Assembly: GCA_030267065.1 (NCBI GenBank)
Contig: JAJDJF010000005.1
Location: 1-57,640 of the forward strand
DNA length: 57,640 nt
DNA from: Desulfovibrio sp. OttesenSCG-928-C06
GTDB taxonomy: Bacteria; Desulfobacterota; Desulfovibrionia; Desulfovibrionales; Desulfovibrionaceae
Direction: 5' to 3'
Below are positions 44,361 through 53,930 of this stretch, piece by piece (the stretch's first letter is position 1; each line of letters begins with the position of its first letter). The position numbers and the translations under genes were made by a program. The notes beneath the pieces are model-generated. The model saw nothing but the letters and a program-made list of their open reading frames with translations. It was not told where the DNA came from and ran no database searches.

Positions 44361-45338
44361 ATGCCGATCAATATCCCGGCGGACCTTCCGGCCCGCTCTG
44401 CCCTTGAAAACGAAAATATTTTCGTAATGACCGATGCCCGCGCACAGTTGCAGGATATCCGCCCCCTGCGCATTGCCATCGTCAACCTCATGCCTACAAA
44501 GATCGCTACGGAAATCCAGTTGCTGCGTCTTCTCGGCAACTCCCCGCTGCAAGTGGATATCACCCTGCTGCGGGCCGAGAGCCACGTTTCAAAAAACACT
44601 TCCAGCGACCATCTGGACCGCTTCTACACAACCTTCTCGCAGGTAAAGGACAAGAAGTTCGACGGCATGCTGGTAACCGGCGCGCCCATCGAGCAGATCC
44701 CCTTTGAGGAAGTCAACTACTGGAGCGAGTTGCAGGAAATCATGGATTACAGCGCGGAGAACGTCTTCTCCACCCTGTACATCTGCTGGGGCGCGCAGGC
44801 CGGGCTGTATCACCGTTACGGCATCCCAAAATACCAGCTATCTGAAAAGATCTCCGGCGTGTTCAGGCATCGCATCGTCAAACCGGCCCAAAAGCTGTTC
44901 CGGGGCTTTGACGATGTGTTCAACGTGCCACACTCGCGCCATACCGAAATCCGCAAAAGCGACATCATGGCGGTGCCGGAGCTTGAAATCCTTGCCGAGT
45001 CGGACGAATCCGGCGTATGCGTGGTTGCCGCGCCCAAAACCGGCGAGATATTCATCACCGGGCATCTGGAATATGATCCGGACACCCTTGGTAACGAATA
45101 CCACCGCGATCTGGGCAAGGGCCTCAACCCGCGCCTGCCGGCAAACTATTACCCGGACGATGACCCGTCCCAGACTCCGGTGGTTACATGGCGCTCGCAC
45201 GCGCACCTGTTCTTCTCCAACTGGCTGAACTACCACGTCTATCAGGATACGCCGTTTGACATGAGCAAGATCAAGGCTGCGGTAAAGGGCAACCCCAGCG
45301 TGGCCGAAATCAAGGCTGCCATGAACCGGGACAGGTAA
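44361..45338 (+). CDS. metA: Homoserine O-acetyltransferase of the MetA family
   Basis: 325 residues. Catalytic residues are all present: Lys47 in NLMPTK, Cys142 in YICWGAQAG, and the His/Glu of GHLEYD. Position 111 is Glu (TGAPIEQ). Work on the MetA family shows that Glu111 directs acetyl-CoA use and Gly111 succinyl-CoA use, so the product should be O-acetylhomoserine. This suits the MetY gene 300 bases downstream. It catalyses the first committed step of methionine synthesis in the cytoplasm. No strong ribosome binding site is seen (GAGG nine bases upstream). Confidence 0.93.
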   Translation: MPINIPADLPARSALENENIFVMTDARAQLQDIRPLRIAIVNLMPTKIATEIQLLRLLGNSPLQVDITLLRAESHVSKNTSSDHLDRFYTTFSQVKDKKFDGMLVTGAPIEQIPFEEVNYWSELQEIMDYSAENVFSTLYICWGAQAGLYHRYGIPKYQLSEKISGVFRHRIVKPAQKLFRGFDDVFNVPHSRHTEIRKSDIMAVPELEILAESDESGVCVVAAPKTGEIFITGHLEYDPDTLGNEYHRDLGKGLNPRLPANYYPDDDPSQTPVVTWRSHAHLFFSNWLNYHVYQDTPFDMSKIKAAVKGNPSVAEIKAAMNRDR

Positions 45339-45641
45339 CGGTGCCCAACGGAGTCCGACGAAGCCGGACCGGGCGGGCGCAACAAAAATAGGCAAGCCGG
45401 GACAAACGGGACTAACGAGTCAGGATACTCAGGCAGCTACTTACCCAACAGCAGAATCAGAGAACCGGCTTCGGCAGCAGACTCAAGCCCAAAGCCGACC
45501 GGGGCAAATCCACAAGCAGATTTATGGTTGATTTTGCGCCTATCTGCCAAGAATGGGCAAAGCAGACAAAAATAACGCATTTTTTGGCAATAACCGGAAA
45601 AAACCGGAAATAATCAGAATATATTGGAAAAGGAACGGATT
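45339..45641. other. Gap between metA and metY
   Basis: About 300 bases with an initial 9-nt periodic stretch (GCAAGCCGGGACAAACGGG-like, 45390-45440). No terminator is seen, so metA and metY may be cotranscribed. No gene recognised. Confidence 0.45.
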
Positions 45642-46949
45642 ATGTCAGGCAAACGCTTTGAAACCATTGCCATCCACGGAGGGCAGACCCCGGATCCGGA
45701 GCAGCGCTCGCACGCGGTGCCCATTCACCGGACATCGGCCTTTGTATTCCGCAGCGCCGAACACGCCGCCAAACTGTTTGACCTTGCCGAGCCGGGCCAC
45801 ATCTACACCCGCCTTGGTAACCCTACCCAGTCTGTACTCGAGGAGCGGGTCGCCATGCTGGAAGGTGGCGCAGGCGCTCTGGCCCTTGCTTCCGGCACCT
45901 CGGCAACCTTCTACGCCATAATCAACCTTGCTCAGGCCGGGGATGAAATCATCTCGGTCAGCAACCTTTACGGCGGCACCTTCGTGATGTTCAATTCGAT
46001 TCTGCCGCAAATGGGCATCAAGGTTCATCTGGTGCAACCGGGCGACCTTGCGGCTATCAAGGCTGCCATCAACAACAAAACCAGAGCCATTTACGCTGAA
46101 ACCATCGGCAACCCCAGCCTCGGCGTGGCCGACATCCCGGCCCTGTCCGCGCTGGCCCACGAACACGGCCTGCCGCTGGTGGTGGACGCGACCTTCACCA
46201 CGCCGTATCTGCAACGGTCCATTGATCTGGGCGCGGATATCGTTATCCATTCGCTGACCAAGTGGATGGGCGGGCACGGCATCGGCCTGGGCGGCATCGT
46301 GGTGGATTCCGGAAAATTCGACTGGAAGAACCCGCGCTTCCCCCTCTACACAGAACCGGACGAAAGCTACCACGGAATGCGCTGGGCCTACGACTGCGGC
46401 GATTTGCCGCCCTATATCCTGCGCATGCGTACCGTGCCCCTGCGCAACCTTGGGGCCTGCATCACCCCGGACAACAGCTGGTTCTTCCTGCAAGGGCTTG
46501 AAACGCTGGCCCTGCGCATGGAACGCCACTGCTCCAACGCAATGGCCGTAGCAGAATTTCTGGAAGCCCACCCGCGCGTGGACTGGGTGCGTTACCCCGG
46601 CCTGCCCTCCCACCCGGATTACGAGGTTGCCAGACGCCTGCTGACCAAGGGCTTTGGCGGCATGGTGGTTTTTGGAATCAAGGGTTCGGAAGCAAACGGA
46701 GGGACCTGCGGACTGGATAGCAAGGAGGCCGGACAGCGCTTTATCGAAAAGCTCAAGCTGTTCAGCCATGTATCGAATGTTGGCGACGCCAAGAGTCTTG
46801 CCCTGCACCCCGGCAGCACCACCCACGGACAGCTCACCGACAAGGAGCAACGCGCCGCAGGACTGTCACCGGAGATGATCCGCCTCTCCATCGGCATCGA
46901 GAATATTGCTGATATTCTGGAAGATCTGGAGCAGGCGCTGCAAAGTTGA
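45642..46949 (+). CDS. metY: O-acetylhomoserine sulfhydrylase (MetY)
   Basis: 435 residues of the Cys/Met metabolism PLP-enzyme family. The Schiff-base lysine is Lys207 in SLTKWMGGHG. N-terminal TIAIHGGQ and VPIHRTSAFVF, FVMFNSILPQMGIKV and the long C-terminal LALHPGSTTHGQL are typical of MetY. It makes homocysteine from O-acetylhomoserine and sulfide, so a sulfate reducer can use its own H2S. AAAGGAA lies ahead of ATG 45642; an upstream in-frame TTG (45624) is less likely. A bidirectional terminator follows. Confidence 0.93.
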   Translation: MSGKRFETIAIHGGQTPDPEQRSHAVPIHRTSAFVFRSAEHAAKLFDLAEPGHIYTRLGNPTQSVLEERVAMLEGGAGALALASGTSATFYAIINLAQAGDEIISVSNLYGGTFVMFNSILPQMGIKVHLVQPGDLAAIKAAINNKTRAIYAETIGNPSLGVADIPALSALAHEHGLPLVVDATFTTPYLQRSIDLGADIVIHSLTKWMGGHGIGLGGIVVDSGKFDWKNPRFPLYTEPDESYHGMRWAYDCGDLPPYILRMRTVPLRNLGACITPDNSWFFLQGLETLALRMERHCSNAMAVAEFLEAHPRVDWVRYPGLPSHPDYEVARRLLTKGFGGMVVFGIKGSEANGGTCGLDSKEAGQRFIEKLKLFSHVSNVGDAKSLALHPGSTTHGQLTDKEQRAAGLSPEMIRLSIGIENIADILEDLEQALQS

Positions 46950-47030
46950 AACCGCTCCATATAAGAACTGTCGCACTGCGATTTGCGCGTAGCCGTAAAC
47001 GCATAGTCCTGAAAAGATAAGCCTCTTCGA

Positions 47031-47069
47031 AAAAAGCCCCGGTATGCGTCAGCATAGTCGGGGCTTTTT
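47031..47069. terminator. Bidirectional terminator between metY and MFS gene
   Basis: AAAAAGCCCCG (47031-47041) pairs with CGGGGCTTTTT (47059-47069), with an inner TATGC/GCATA stem. Confidence 0.9.
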
Positions 47070-47137
47070 AACATTGCGTAGCACTCCGCCAGCCACGCTG
47101 GTATTGTCAGAGCATTACCGGAGCATTGCCTAAATCG

Positions 47138-48490
47138 CTACTTACCGCCACTTACCGCAACAGCAGCAACAGCCGTCTTTTCTCTCGCGCCTGTTTGCGT
47201 AGCTGTGGCTTCGCGGTATCTCCAGGCCAGAACAAGGCTGGCGCAGGCAGCAAGCAACATGAGCAGGAAAGAGCGGCTTATGGCCTGTGCCGCTCCCATT
47301 CCGGCTCCCAGCCAGAATCCGGCAGAAAGGCCGATCAGCTGTTGCAGTAACGCGCCGCCAACAAAAGCGAACATATTGATAAAGCCGCTCACCGTTCCGG
47401 CCAGTTCGATTTCAAAATGCTCCTTGGCTGCCACAAAAACAATGGCAGCGCCGCCATACGCGGCAACCGACAGAGCCAGAAAATAAATCATCAGCACCGT
47501 ATTCGGCAGTTTTGGCAGCCCAAGGCACATGGGAACCCACAGCGCCACGCTGCAAGCCGAAAGAATAAGCAACATCCGGCGCGGCGAGCCGATTTTGGCG
47601 GTAAGCCACGAAAACAGCGGCGCGGTAACCAGCGAACAGGCCGCCAGCGAAAGCACCCAGCCGGACTCACCGGTGGACAGCCCCAGCCCGCTGGTAAGGT
47701 ATTGGCCACCCCACAGGCCCACAAAGGCAAAGTAAATCCCACCCTGACAAAAATACCAGAAGCCCAGCTTCCAGGCGGCAGGCGAACGGACAATCTTGTC
47801 GAGCTTGCGCCGCAACCGCTCGCCGCGCGGGGAAGAAGCGTTGCGCATGGCAATATTGGCAATCCCCTGCCCGCTGCCGGGGATGTTCACCAGTTCTTCA
47901 ATCTTGTCCGGGCAATCACGGACGATTTTCCAGATCAAAAAGGCAAAAAGCACGGAAACAACGGCCAGCAACATGAACGGAGTACGCCAGCCCCAGTTGG
48001 AAGCGGCGAAAGCCATGGGCGAGGTAGCCATAAGCGGCCCCATGCTGCTGATGGCAAACGATATGGCGGTGAGGCGCGAATAGGCGCTTACCGGAAACCA
48101 CACAGCCAGCAGCTTCATTTGCGGCACGGCGATAACAGCCAGACTGAAGCCCATGAGCATGCGCGCGCCAATGGCGGCTCCAAGCCCGGCGGCACTGGCA
48201 AAGGCAACGGTACCTACAGCGGCCAGCAGTAGCGCGACAGTCAGGGTTTTGCGCGCCCCAACGGTATCGGACAAAATTCCGGCCGGAATTTGCATCATGG
48301 CATAGGGAATGGTGAATGCAGCCGTAAGGAGCCACATATTAAGGGAATCTACCCTTAAGGACGCGGCAATGTCGCCCGATACAGTGGCAAGAGCCACCTG
48401 CTGGAAACAGGCGATCAGGCAGGCTGCGGTGGTAATGGAAAAAAGGCACCAGTTACGGTGCCGCCGTACAAACTCAGCTGTATGAAACAT
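47138..48490 (-). CDS. MFS transporter
   Basis: 450 residues with about 12 helices. GILSDTVGARKTL in loop 2-3 is an MFS motif A variant, and the middle loop is basic. The overall style (start MFHTAEFVRRHRNW, AAKEHFEIELAGTVSGFINM) recalls the nitrate/sugar-phosphate-like or anion:cation symporter groups, but no substrate can be given. GGAGG lies ahead of the ATG. Convergent with metY across a shared terminator. It is one of three stand-alone MFS carriers in the window. Confidence 0.85.
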   Translation of the reverse strand: MFHTAEFVRRHRNWCLFSITTAACLIACFQQVALATVSGDIAASLRVDSLNMWLLTAAFTIPYAMMQIPAGILSDTVGARKTLTVALLLAAVGTVAFASAAGLGAAIGARMLMGFSLAVIAVPQMKLLAVWFPVSAYSRLTAISFAISSMGPLMATSPMAFAASNWGWRTPFMLLAVVSVLFAFLIWKIVRDCPDKIEELVNIPGSGQGIANIAMRNASSPRGERLRRKLDKIVRSPAAWKLGFWYFCQGGIYFAFVGLWGGQYLTSGLGLSTGESGWVLSLAACSLVTAPLFSWLTAKIGSPRRMLLILSACSVALWVPMCLGLPKLPNTVLMIYFLALSVAAYGGAAIVFVAAKEHFEIELAGTVSGFINMFAFVGGALLQQLIGLSAGFWLGAGMGAAQAISRSFLLMLLAACASLVLAWRYREATATQTGAREKTAVAAVAVSGGK

Positions 48491-48900
48491 GGCTGCAACC
48501 TCCGCAGGAACTGCAACAGCCTGATATATTTATCCGGACTATACCGGCAAAGCATCAAAACGCACGCAACCCTTGTGCGGGAAGGACCTGAAAGGCTCTT
48601 ACCGCGCAAGGGCAGCAGAGGCTTTACTGCTGTTTGCCGGACTTGGCAATACTTTAAATAAAATTTTTTTCTGTCAAAAAAGCCCTGCAATAACAGAGCT
48701 ATACACTTGCAGAGAAATGTAAAAACGTTATAAACTGGCACCCCATATGTGCTGCCGGTTTATGGCGATTGCGCCAATAGTCAGATAACCACCTTTAAAC
48801 ATTAGCTGAAAATAAATTAGTACTTTTTAACAAAACATTATATAATACTTGTGACTTTTTACTGGAACGTTTTTCATTTTACATTATCCGGAGGGGGAAA
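48491..48900. other. Intergenic region between divergent MFS and chemoreceptor genes
   Basis: AT-rich from 48650 on, with a probable chemoreceptor promoter at about 48817-48846. Nothing else seen. Confidence 0.5.
48817..48846 (+). promoter_or_regulatory. Putative promoter of the chemoreceptor gene
   Basis: A perfect -10 TATAAT at 48841-48846 with a weak TTAGTA 18 bases upstream, 54 bases before the start codon. No sigma-28 type motif was noticed. Confidence 0.4.
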
Positions 48901-51288
48901 ATGACCACCAAGATAAAAATCAGCGCGGGATTCGGCCTGATGATAATCCTGCTGTCCGTGCTTGGCTTTATCGGCTACCGCGGGCTGGAGACAGCTTCTG
49001 ACTACTTCACGGAATACGACCGCATGGCCAGCCTGAACGTCAGCCTCAGCGACATCTCAACCGGGCTGTACAACGCCGCTTATGAACAGGAAAGGTTTAT
49101 TGCGTCGTACGATGTAGCCACGATTGACGCCGCCATAAAGCAGGCCGAAAACATCCTGAAGCTTGGCGAAAATGCCGCAACCTACTTCAAGTCCGAGGAA
49201 CGCATCAGAGCCGCAAGCAAAACCTTGCAGGACATGAACAACTATCTGGCGGCCCTTAAAGCGGTAAAAACCAATTTCAGCGCCTATCAGGAAGAATACC
49301 TGACCAAAACCACACCGGCTCTTGAAACGCTGCACAAGGAACTTCTGAGCAGCATCGAAGGCGCGGTTTACAATAACAATATGGGCGCCGTTGAACATAT
49401 TAACAAGATCTGGGAAAAAACATCCATCCTGAACGCCGCCATGCACAGCGCCGGGCGCGCTTTGACCATTGAGAACGCCAAGCGGGCCGACAAGTCGATG
49501 GAAGAGTTCAAGCTCGTTATGGATGGCCTCTCGCGCTTCACAGTGCGCGAGGAAGGCAGACGCGCCATGGCCAGCCTGCTGGCCGCCTATGCCGACATCG
49601 AAAAGACCTTCGCGGTGCTTAGCGGCTACGGCAACCAGTCCATCAAGGATATCGCCAAGTCTTACGAACTGCGCGACGCCATAATGGGCTTTGTTCACGA
49701 CACCAACAAGGAAGTTGATGCCGAGATGAGCCATTATGCCGAAGCCACCCACTCCAGCAACAGCAGCGCCCAGACCCAGATGCTTGGCATTTCCGGCGGC
49801 GGCCTGATTCTTGGCGTTGCCTTTGCCCTGTTCATCATCATCACTCTGGTCAGGGTGCTTGGGCGTCTGTCCACTTTTGCCAGCGCAGTTGCCAAGGGCG
49901 ACTTCAACTACAATCCGCAAATCAGCGAAAAGGGCGAAATCGGCAATATGGTAACCGCCATGCAGCAGATTCCCGCCATATTCCAGAGCGTAATCAGCCA
50001 GTGCACAGCCGCAGCCAACAACATATCCAGCGGCCTTTTCAACTCCAGACTGGACGAAAACAGCGTTTCCGGCGGTTTTCGCGAGCTTGTGCAGACCATT
50101 AACGTGGTTTCCGCAACCTACACCAGAATTCTGGATGACCTGCCGGTAATGCTCTACACCGCCAACATGCAGCGCAAGGTGCAGTATATCAACAACATCG
50201 GCATGCAGGCAGCCGGGTCCAACGCAGTAGGCATGACCAGCTTTGAAATGCTGGGCATCCAGCCCACATCTTCCGCCGGCAGCATCAAGGCCGAAAGCGG
50301 CGAGCTTACCACCAGCCCCGGCGGCAAGCATATGGAAGTGGCCTACTACCTAACCCCGCTGTATAATACGGCCGGAGAAACAGCCGGCTTTATCGAGGTA
50401 ATCAACGATATTACCCAGATCAAGGACCAGCAGGCAACCATGATGCAGGTGGCTAAAGAAGCTTCCGACATCTCCGACCGGGTGGCCGCAGCAGCGGAAG
50501 AACTCTCGGCGCAGGTCGAGCAGGTTTCCAGAGGCACAGAAATGCAGCGCGGCCGGGTCGATTCCACTGCCAGCGCCATGACTGAAATGAACTCTACCGT
50601 GCTGGAAGTTGCGCGTAGCGCCGGTCAGGCCTCGGAACAGAGCGACGGCACCAGAAGCCAGGCAGAATCCGGAGCGGAACTGGTAAATCAGGTTGTACGC
50701 GCCATCAACGCCGTTAATACCGTTGCCACCCAGTTGCAGAAGAACATGGAAGATCTCGGGCAGCAGGCCGACAGCATTGGCGGGGTTATGAACGTGATTT
50801 CCGATATCGCGGACCAGACCAACCTGCTGGCCCTGAACGCAGCCATTGAAGCCGCAAGAGCTGGCGAGGCCGGACGCGGATTCGCCGTTGTTGCGGACGA
50901 AGTAAGAAAGCTGGCGGAAAAAACAATGAGCGCCACGCAGGAAGTAGGCTCCAACATCAGCGCTATCCAGCAGGCCGCCACCAACAATATTCAGGCCGTT
51001 AACGGCGCTGTTTCCAGTGTGACAGAAGCTACGGAACTGGCCAACACCTCCGGCGAATCGCTGGCGCAGATAGTAGAGCTTGCTACCTCCACGTCCACTG
51101 TGGTGGCCTCTATTGCAACCGCAGCCGAGGAACAGAGTGCCACATCCGATGAAATCACCCACGCCATCGAAGAAATCAATCAGGTGGTGGCAGAAACAGC
51201 CGAAGGTATGATTCAGGCCTCTGCCGCGGTTCAGGATCTGTCCAGAATGGCACAGGAACTGCGCCGCGTTATGGAAAGCCTGCATTAA
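48901..51288 (+). CDS. Methyl-accepting chemotaxis protein with periplasmic sensor and cytoplasmic PAS
   Basis: 795 residues. Membrane helix (7-24), helical periplasmic sensor (about 27-295), membrane helix (297-320), HAMP (about 321-373), a connecting segment, PAS-like domain (about 410-505, with [20 protein letters not shown]), then the signalling coiled coil. Its hairpin tip (about 635-665) has the conserved [39 protein letters not shown] sequence, split here only for length. Gln/Glu pairs for methylation flank it. No CheR-docking pentapeptide ends the protein. GGAGG precedes the ATG. Monocistronic, with a very long terminator hairpin after it. The ligand is unknown; a helical sensor plus PAS suggests two inputs. 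Confidence 0.93.
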   Translation: MTTKIKISAGFGLMIILLSVLGFIGYRGLETASDYFTEYDRMASLNVSLSDISTGLYNAAYEQERFIASYDVATIDAAIKQAENILKLGENAATYFKSEERIRAASKTLQDMNNYLAALKAVKTNFSAYQEEYLTKTTPALETLHKELLSSIEGAVYNNNMGAVEHINKIWEKTSILNAAMHSAGRALTIENAKRADKSMEEFKLVMDGLSRFTVREEGRRAMASLLAAYADIEKTFAVLSGYGNQSIKDIAKSYELRDAIMGFVHDTNKEVDAEMSHYAEATHSSNSSAQTQMLGISGGGLILGVAFALFIIITLVRVLGRLSTFASAVAKGDFNYNPQISEKGEIGNMVTAMQQIPAIFQSVISQCTAAANNISSGLFNSRLDENSVSGGFRELVQTINVVSATYTRILDDLPVMLYTANMQRKVQYINNIGMQAAGSNAVGMTSFEMLGIQPTSSAGSIKAESGELTTSPGGKHMEVAYYLTPLYNTAGETAGFIEVINDITQIKDQQATMMQVAKEASDISDRVAAAAEELSAQVEQVSRGTEMQRGRVDSTASAMTEMNSTVLEVARSAGQASEQSDGTRSQAESGAELVNQVVRAINAVNTVATQLQKNMEDLGQQADSIGGVMNVISDIADQTNLLALNAAIEAARAGEAGRGFAVVADEVRKLAEKTMSATQEVGSNISAIQQAATNNIQAVNGAVSSVTEATELANTSGESLAQIVELATSTSTVVASIATAAEEQSATSDEITHAIEEINQVVAETAEGMIQASAAVQDLSRMAQELRRVMESLH

Positions 51289-51304
51289 CCCCTGATAACT
51301 TCCG

Positions 51305-51350
51305 GATCACATAAAGAAAGCCGCCTTCTGGCGGCTTTCTTTATGTGATC
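51305..51350. terminator. 21-bp perfect inverted repeat, terminator after the chemoreceptor gene
   Basis: Arms 51305-51325 and 51330-51350 are exact reverse complements around TTCT. The core is AGAAAGCCGCC/GGCGGCTTTCT, with GATCACATAA/TTATGTGATC outer parts. Confidence 0.85.
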
Positions 51351-51509
51351 CAGTAACCGTTCAATATCTTTGCACATACCTGAACGCGCCTGCGCAAATG
51401 ATTTTTTCAATGTTCATTTGCTTTGAACATCATGGCAAAAATCAGTAAGAACTGATAATAACAGCGCAGCAAAGCAATTTACAGCAATATGCCTAACGGA
51501 GAAACCAGC

Positions 51510-52220
51510 ATGGGATTTTACGAGCAACTGAGCGAGCACTACGACAAAATATTCAGCACAGAACCCGGCGAGCTGGACTTCATAGCGGAAAGTCTTGGCA
51601 AGCCTGAATCACTGCTGGATATCGGCTGCGGCACAGGTAACAAGACGGAACTGTTCAAAGACAGGGCTAACAGCATCACCGCCTTCGACTCGGATCAAAC
51701 CATGATTGATCTGGCCAACAGCACACATAGTGCCCAAAACATCTCCTATCTGGCCATGGATATGCGGAGTATTTCCGAACGCTTTGCACCGGCAAGCTTT
51801 GATGCGGCGCTTTGCCTTGGCAATACGCTCGTCCACATAACCGACCCGGCGGCCATGTCCGGCACTCTGGCTGCCATTTACGGCGTGTTGCGCAAGAACG
51901 GCCGTCTGGCAGTGCAAATTCTTAACTACGACCGGATTCTGGACCGTAAAGTCACAGCCCTGCCAACACTCGAGGTTGACGGCATCAGCTTTGCGCGCTC
52001 ATACAGCCATAACGGCGAATTGCTGGGCTTTGACACCGAACTGCGCGTCCCCGGCCAGCCGCCGTTACGCAACTCTGTGCCGCTCTACCCCCTGCGCCCG
52101 GCAGCGCTGGAAGAACTCCTGAACCAGAACGGCTTCAAGGATGTGCGGCTTTACGGAGGATTCAAAGGTGAAGCGCTGACAGGCGACTCTTTTGTTGTTA
52201 TCGCGCTGGCAGGCAAATAG
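51510..52220 (+). CDS. Class I SAM-dependent methyltransferase
   Basis: 236 residues. The SAM-binding motif I LLDIGCGTGNKTE, the acidic end of strand 2 (ITAFDSDQTM) and motif LCLGNTLVHI are clear. The rest resembles small-molecule methyltransferases of the Methyltransf_11/25 groups, so the substrate is open. GGAGA eight bases upstream supports ATG 51510; ATG 51489 is in frame but lacks a ribosome binding site. Convergent with the small in-frame-UGA gene. Confidence 0.85.
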   Translation: MGFYEQLSEHYDKIFSTEPGELDFIAESLGKPESLLDIGCGTGNKTELFKDRANSITAFDSDQTMIDLANSTHSAQNISYLAMDMRSISERFAPASFDAALCLGNTLVHITDPAAMSGTLAAIYGVLRKNGRLAVQILNYDRILDRKVTALPTLEVDGISFARSYSHNGELLGFDTELRVPGQPPLRNSVPLYPLRPAALEELLNQNGFKDVRLYGGFKGEALTGDSFVVIALAGK

Positions 52221-52225
52221 ACACG

Positions 52226-52477
52226 CTATGCATCAGGCTCGTTGCCTGCGTCGGCATTGTTTTCCGCAGAAGGCGAGCGCTCTGGCGTCTGTTCAGCAGC
52301 AGGCTCGCCAGTGGCGCTCTGGTCACGCTCGCGGCGCATACGGCATTCTTCTTCATCCAGCAACCTGCTGAGCATGCCGCCACCTCAGCCCCGGGGCTTT
52401 CCGTAAGTTGGTCCAAACTTTAAAAACAGCCACAGGCAAACAGCCCCGACAAGAACAAGCGCAAGCCAGCCAGACAT
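52226..52477 (-). CDS. Candidate small membrane selenoprotein (in-frame UGA read as selenocysteine)
   Basis: ATG 52477 has an excellent AGGAGGA four bases upstream. Codons 1-30 encode one membrane helix (SGWLALVLVGAVCLWLFLKF) and GPTYGKPRG. Codon 31 is TGA (52385-52387), and the same frame continues for 52 codons to TAG: GGG, then a charged helix (MLSRLLDEEECRMRRERD) and an acidic disordered tail. The hairpin at 52358-52370 has the features of a bacterial SECIS. The layout (N-terminal membrane helix, Gly-rich segment with U near it, polar tail) recalls eukaryotic SelK/SelS in style only; no homology is claimed. If UGA is a stop, the product is a 30-residue membrane peptide. The second ATG has only a weak GGTGG before it. 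Confidence 0.6.
52358..52370 (-). promoter_or_regulatory. SECIS-like hairpin after in-frame UGA
   Basis: On the minus strand CAGCA-GGT-TGCTG, a perfect 5-bp stem with a GGU loop. The loop Gs are the 20th and 21st bases after the UGA; the E. coli fdhF SECIS loop GGU is at almost the same distance. Confidence 0.6.
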
Positions 52478-52604
52478 AATTCCTCCTAAAGCAATCCATT
52501 TTCACCGGGTGCAGCTCATTGTCTTTTGCATACACAGGTAAAATGGTTTGATCCCTACTGGAATAATGGACTATAGTTCAGCAGTGCGCAACCATGGAGT
52601 TCGT

Positions 52605-53087
52605 ATGGGTAAAGAAATTGAACGCAAATTCCTGATAACCGACCAGTCATGGCGATACGACAGGGATGGTCACCGCATAACCGGCGAAACCTTTTGTCAG
52701 GGCTATCTGAACGACGACAAGAATCGCATAGTGCGCCTGCGCCTTGCCGGGGATAGGGGCTTCATCACTATCAAGGGAATTGCAAACGGTATTACCCGAA
52801 GTGAATTTGAATACGAAATCCCGGCACGCGATTGCCGCGAAATGCTTGATAGCCTGGCCATCAAGCCACTGATAGAAAAAATGCGCTATAAGATAAATTT
52901 TGCGGGCAATATCTGGGAAGTGGACGAGTTTATGGGCGAGAACGAAGGTCTGGTAATTGCCGAACTGGAACTTGAAACAGAAGACCAGAAGTTTGAAAAG
53001 CCGCACTGGGCCGGGCAGGAAGTTACAGGAGACCCACGTTATTTTAACTCCAATCTGGCCTCTGCCCCCTACAAATTCTGGGCGTGA
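52605..53087 (+). CDS. CYTH domain protein (triphosphate tunnel metalloenzyme family)
   Basis: 160 residues, a single CYTH domain. The N-terminal signature KEIERKFLI (ExExK) and charged tunnel strands RIVRLRLAGDRGFITIKG, RSEFEYEIP, EKMRYKI, WEVDEFMG and LVIAELELE are all present. Relatives hydrolyse tripolyphosphate or act as class IV adenylate cyclases. The short YgiF-N-like form most often has inorganic triphosphatase activity. GGAG five bases upstream fixes the start at 52605; ATG 52548 is not supported. Divergent from the candidate selenoprotein gene. Confidence 0.92.
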   Translation: MGKEIERKFLITDQSWRYDRDGHRITGETFCQGYLNDDKNRIVRLRLAGDRGFITIKGIANGITRSEFEYEIPARDCREMLDSLAIKPLIEKMRYKINFAGNIWEVDEFMGENEGLVIAELELETEDQKFEKPHWAGQEVTGDPRYFNSNLASAPYKFWA

Positions 53088-53506
53088 AGCAACGCAGGAT
53101 AGATACGTCCATAGCCGGGGCAGCCCCAGCAGATATATCTTGTAACGAATAAAATATTGGTGCATTATAGCCACTCCAAGTAGCAATCTGTGACAAACTA
53201 CATCTATTCATATGTCAATACCTATATTTGCATACATAGATCATGATATGCTCTATATCTATAGCATATCGCATGAGCGGTTACATTCAATTAGCTGGCG
53301 CATATAGCCACTTCTTTTAAAGTCAAAAATGCAGTCTCTGCAACTCACAGGAAGGAAGCCGTATTTTGCATGCTACAATAGACTGCGACAGTGTAAATAC
53401 GTCAACAAACGGACACCATATAATCTCTGTTCGATTTGAGTCATTAGCCTATAGCCATGCAATCGCATGGCTTTCTTGTTCAAATGATTCCTAATATATA
53501 AGAAAG
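53088..53506. other. AT-rich intergenic region upstream of the XRE gene
   Basis: Strongly AT-rich around 53150-53290, containing the palindrome at 53245-53270. No gene recognised. Confidence 0.5.
53245..53270. promoter_or_regulatory. Operator-like inverted repeat
   Basis: GATATGCT (53245-53252) and AGCATATC (53263-53270), with an inner TATA/TATA, about 240 bases before the XRE gene. It could be its autoregulatory site, but the distance is large. Confidence 0.3.
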
Positions 53507-53758
53507 ATGAAGGTGAAAAAGCCAATTCCATTTGGAAAAGCTCTCATAGAAGCCAGGGTAGAACGCGGCATCTCACAATACCGCTTGGCAAAACTGGTAA
53601 ATAGAGACTCCCGCTATATCAGCCAGCTCGAGAACAACAAACGCGAGCCACGGCTCTCTACAATTATGATGCTAGCCAGAGCGCTGGATATGGAGACATG
53701 GGAACTGGTGCAAAAGGTTGATACCATTATGGATTCACCCAAGGACACCACCAACTGA
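53507..53758 (+). CDS. XRE-family (Cro/CI-type) transcriptional regulator
   Basis: 83 residues, essentially one helix-turn-helix domain (about 10-66): GKALIEARVERGISQYRLAKLVNRDSRYISQLENNKREP matches HTH_3. Such small proteins are often regulators of phage, toxin or restriction modules, but no partner gene lies next to it. AAGAAAG precedes the ATG. It sits in the most AT-rich part of the window, flanked by noncoding repeats, which could hint at a horizontally gained remnant. Confidence 0.88.
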   Translation: MKVKKPIPFGKALIEARVERGISQYRLAKLVNRDSRYISQLENNKREPRLSTIMMLARALDMETWELVQKVDTIMDSPKDTTN

Positions 53759-53798
53759 ATTACCACCTTAAGCAAAATACTGTTCAGCTTGTTGCCTC

Positions 53799-53821
53799 AC
53801 GCCCGCCTGCCGGGCGTTTTT
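53799..53821 (+). terminator. Terminator of the XRE gene
   Basis: ACGCCCG-CCTGC-CGGGCGT followed by TTTT. Confidence 0.85.
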
Positions 53822-53930
53822 CATTTTAGCGCCCAGCCCCATATTAATAGAATATGCTATGTAACCATCAAAATAAATACCCACATATAAATATAGCCAA
53901 ATAAATTAAAAGCTGAAAAACCTGAGCGCA

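Noticed and set aside
45645..46850. 401-codon frame opposite metY
   Set aside because: Antisense shadow of a clearly identified enzyme.
52198..52416. 72-codon minus-strand frame overlapping the methyltransferase end
   Set aside because: It is the +1 shadow of the candidate selenoprotein frame and has no ribosome binding site.
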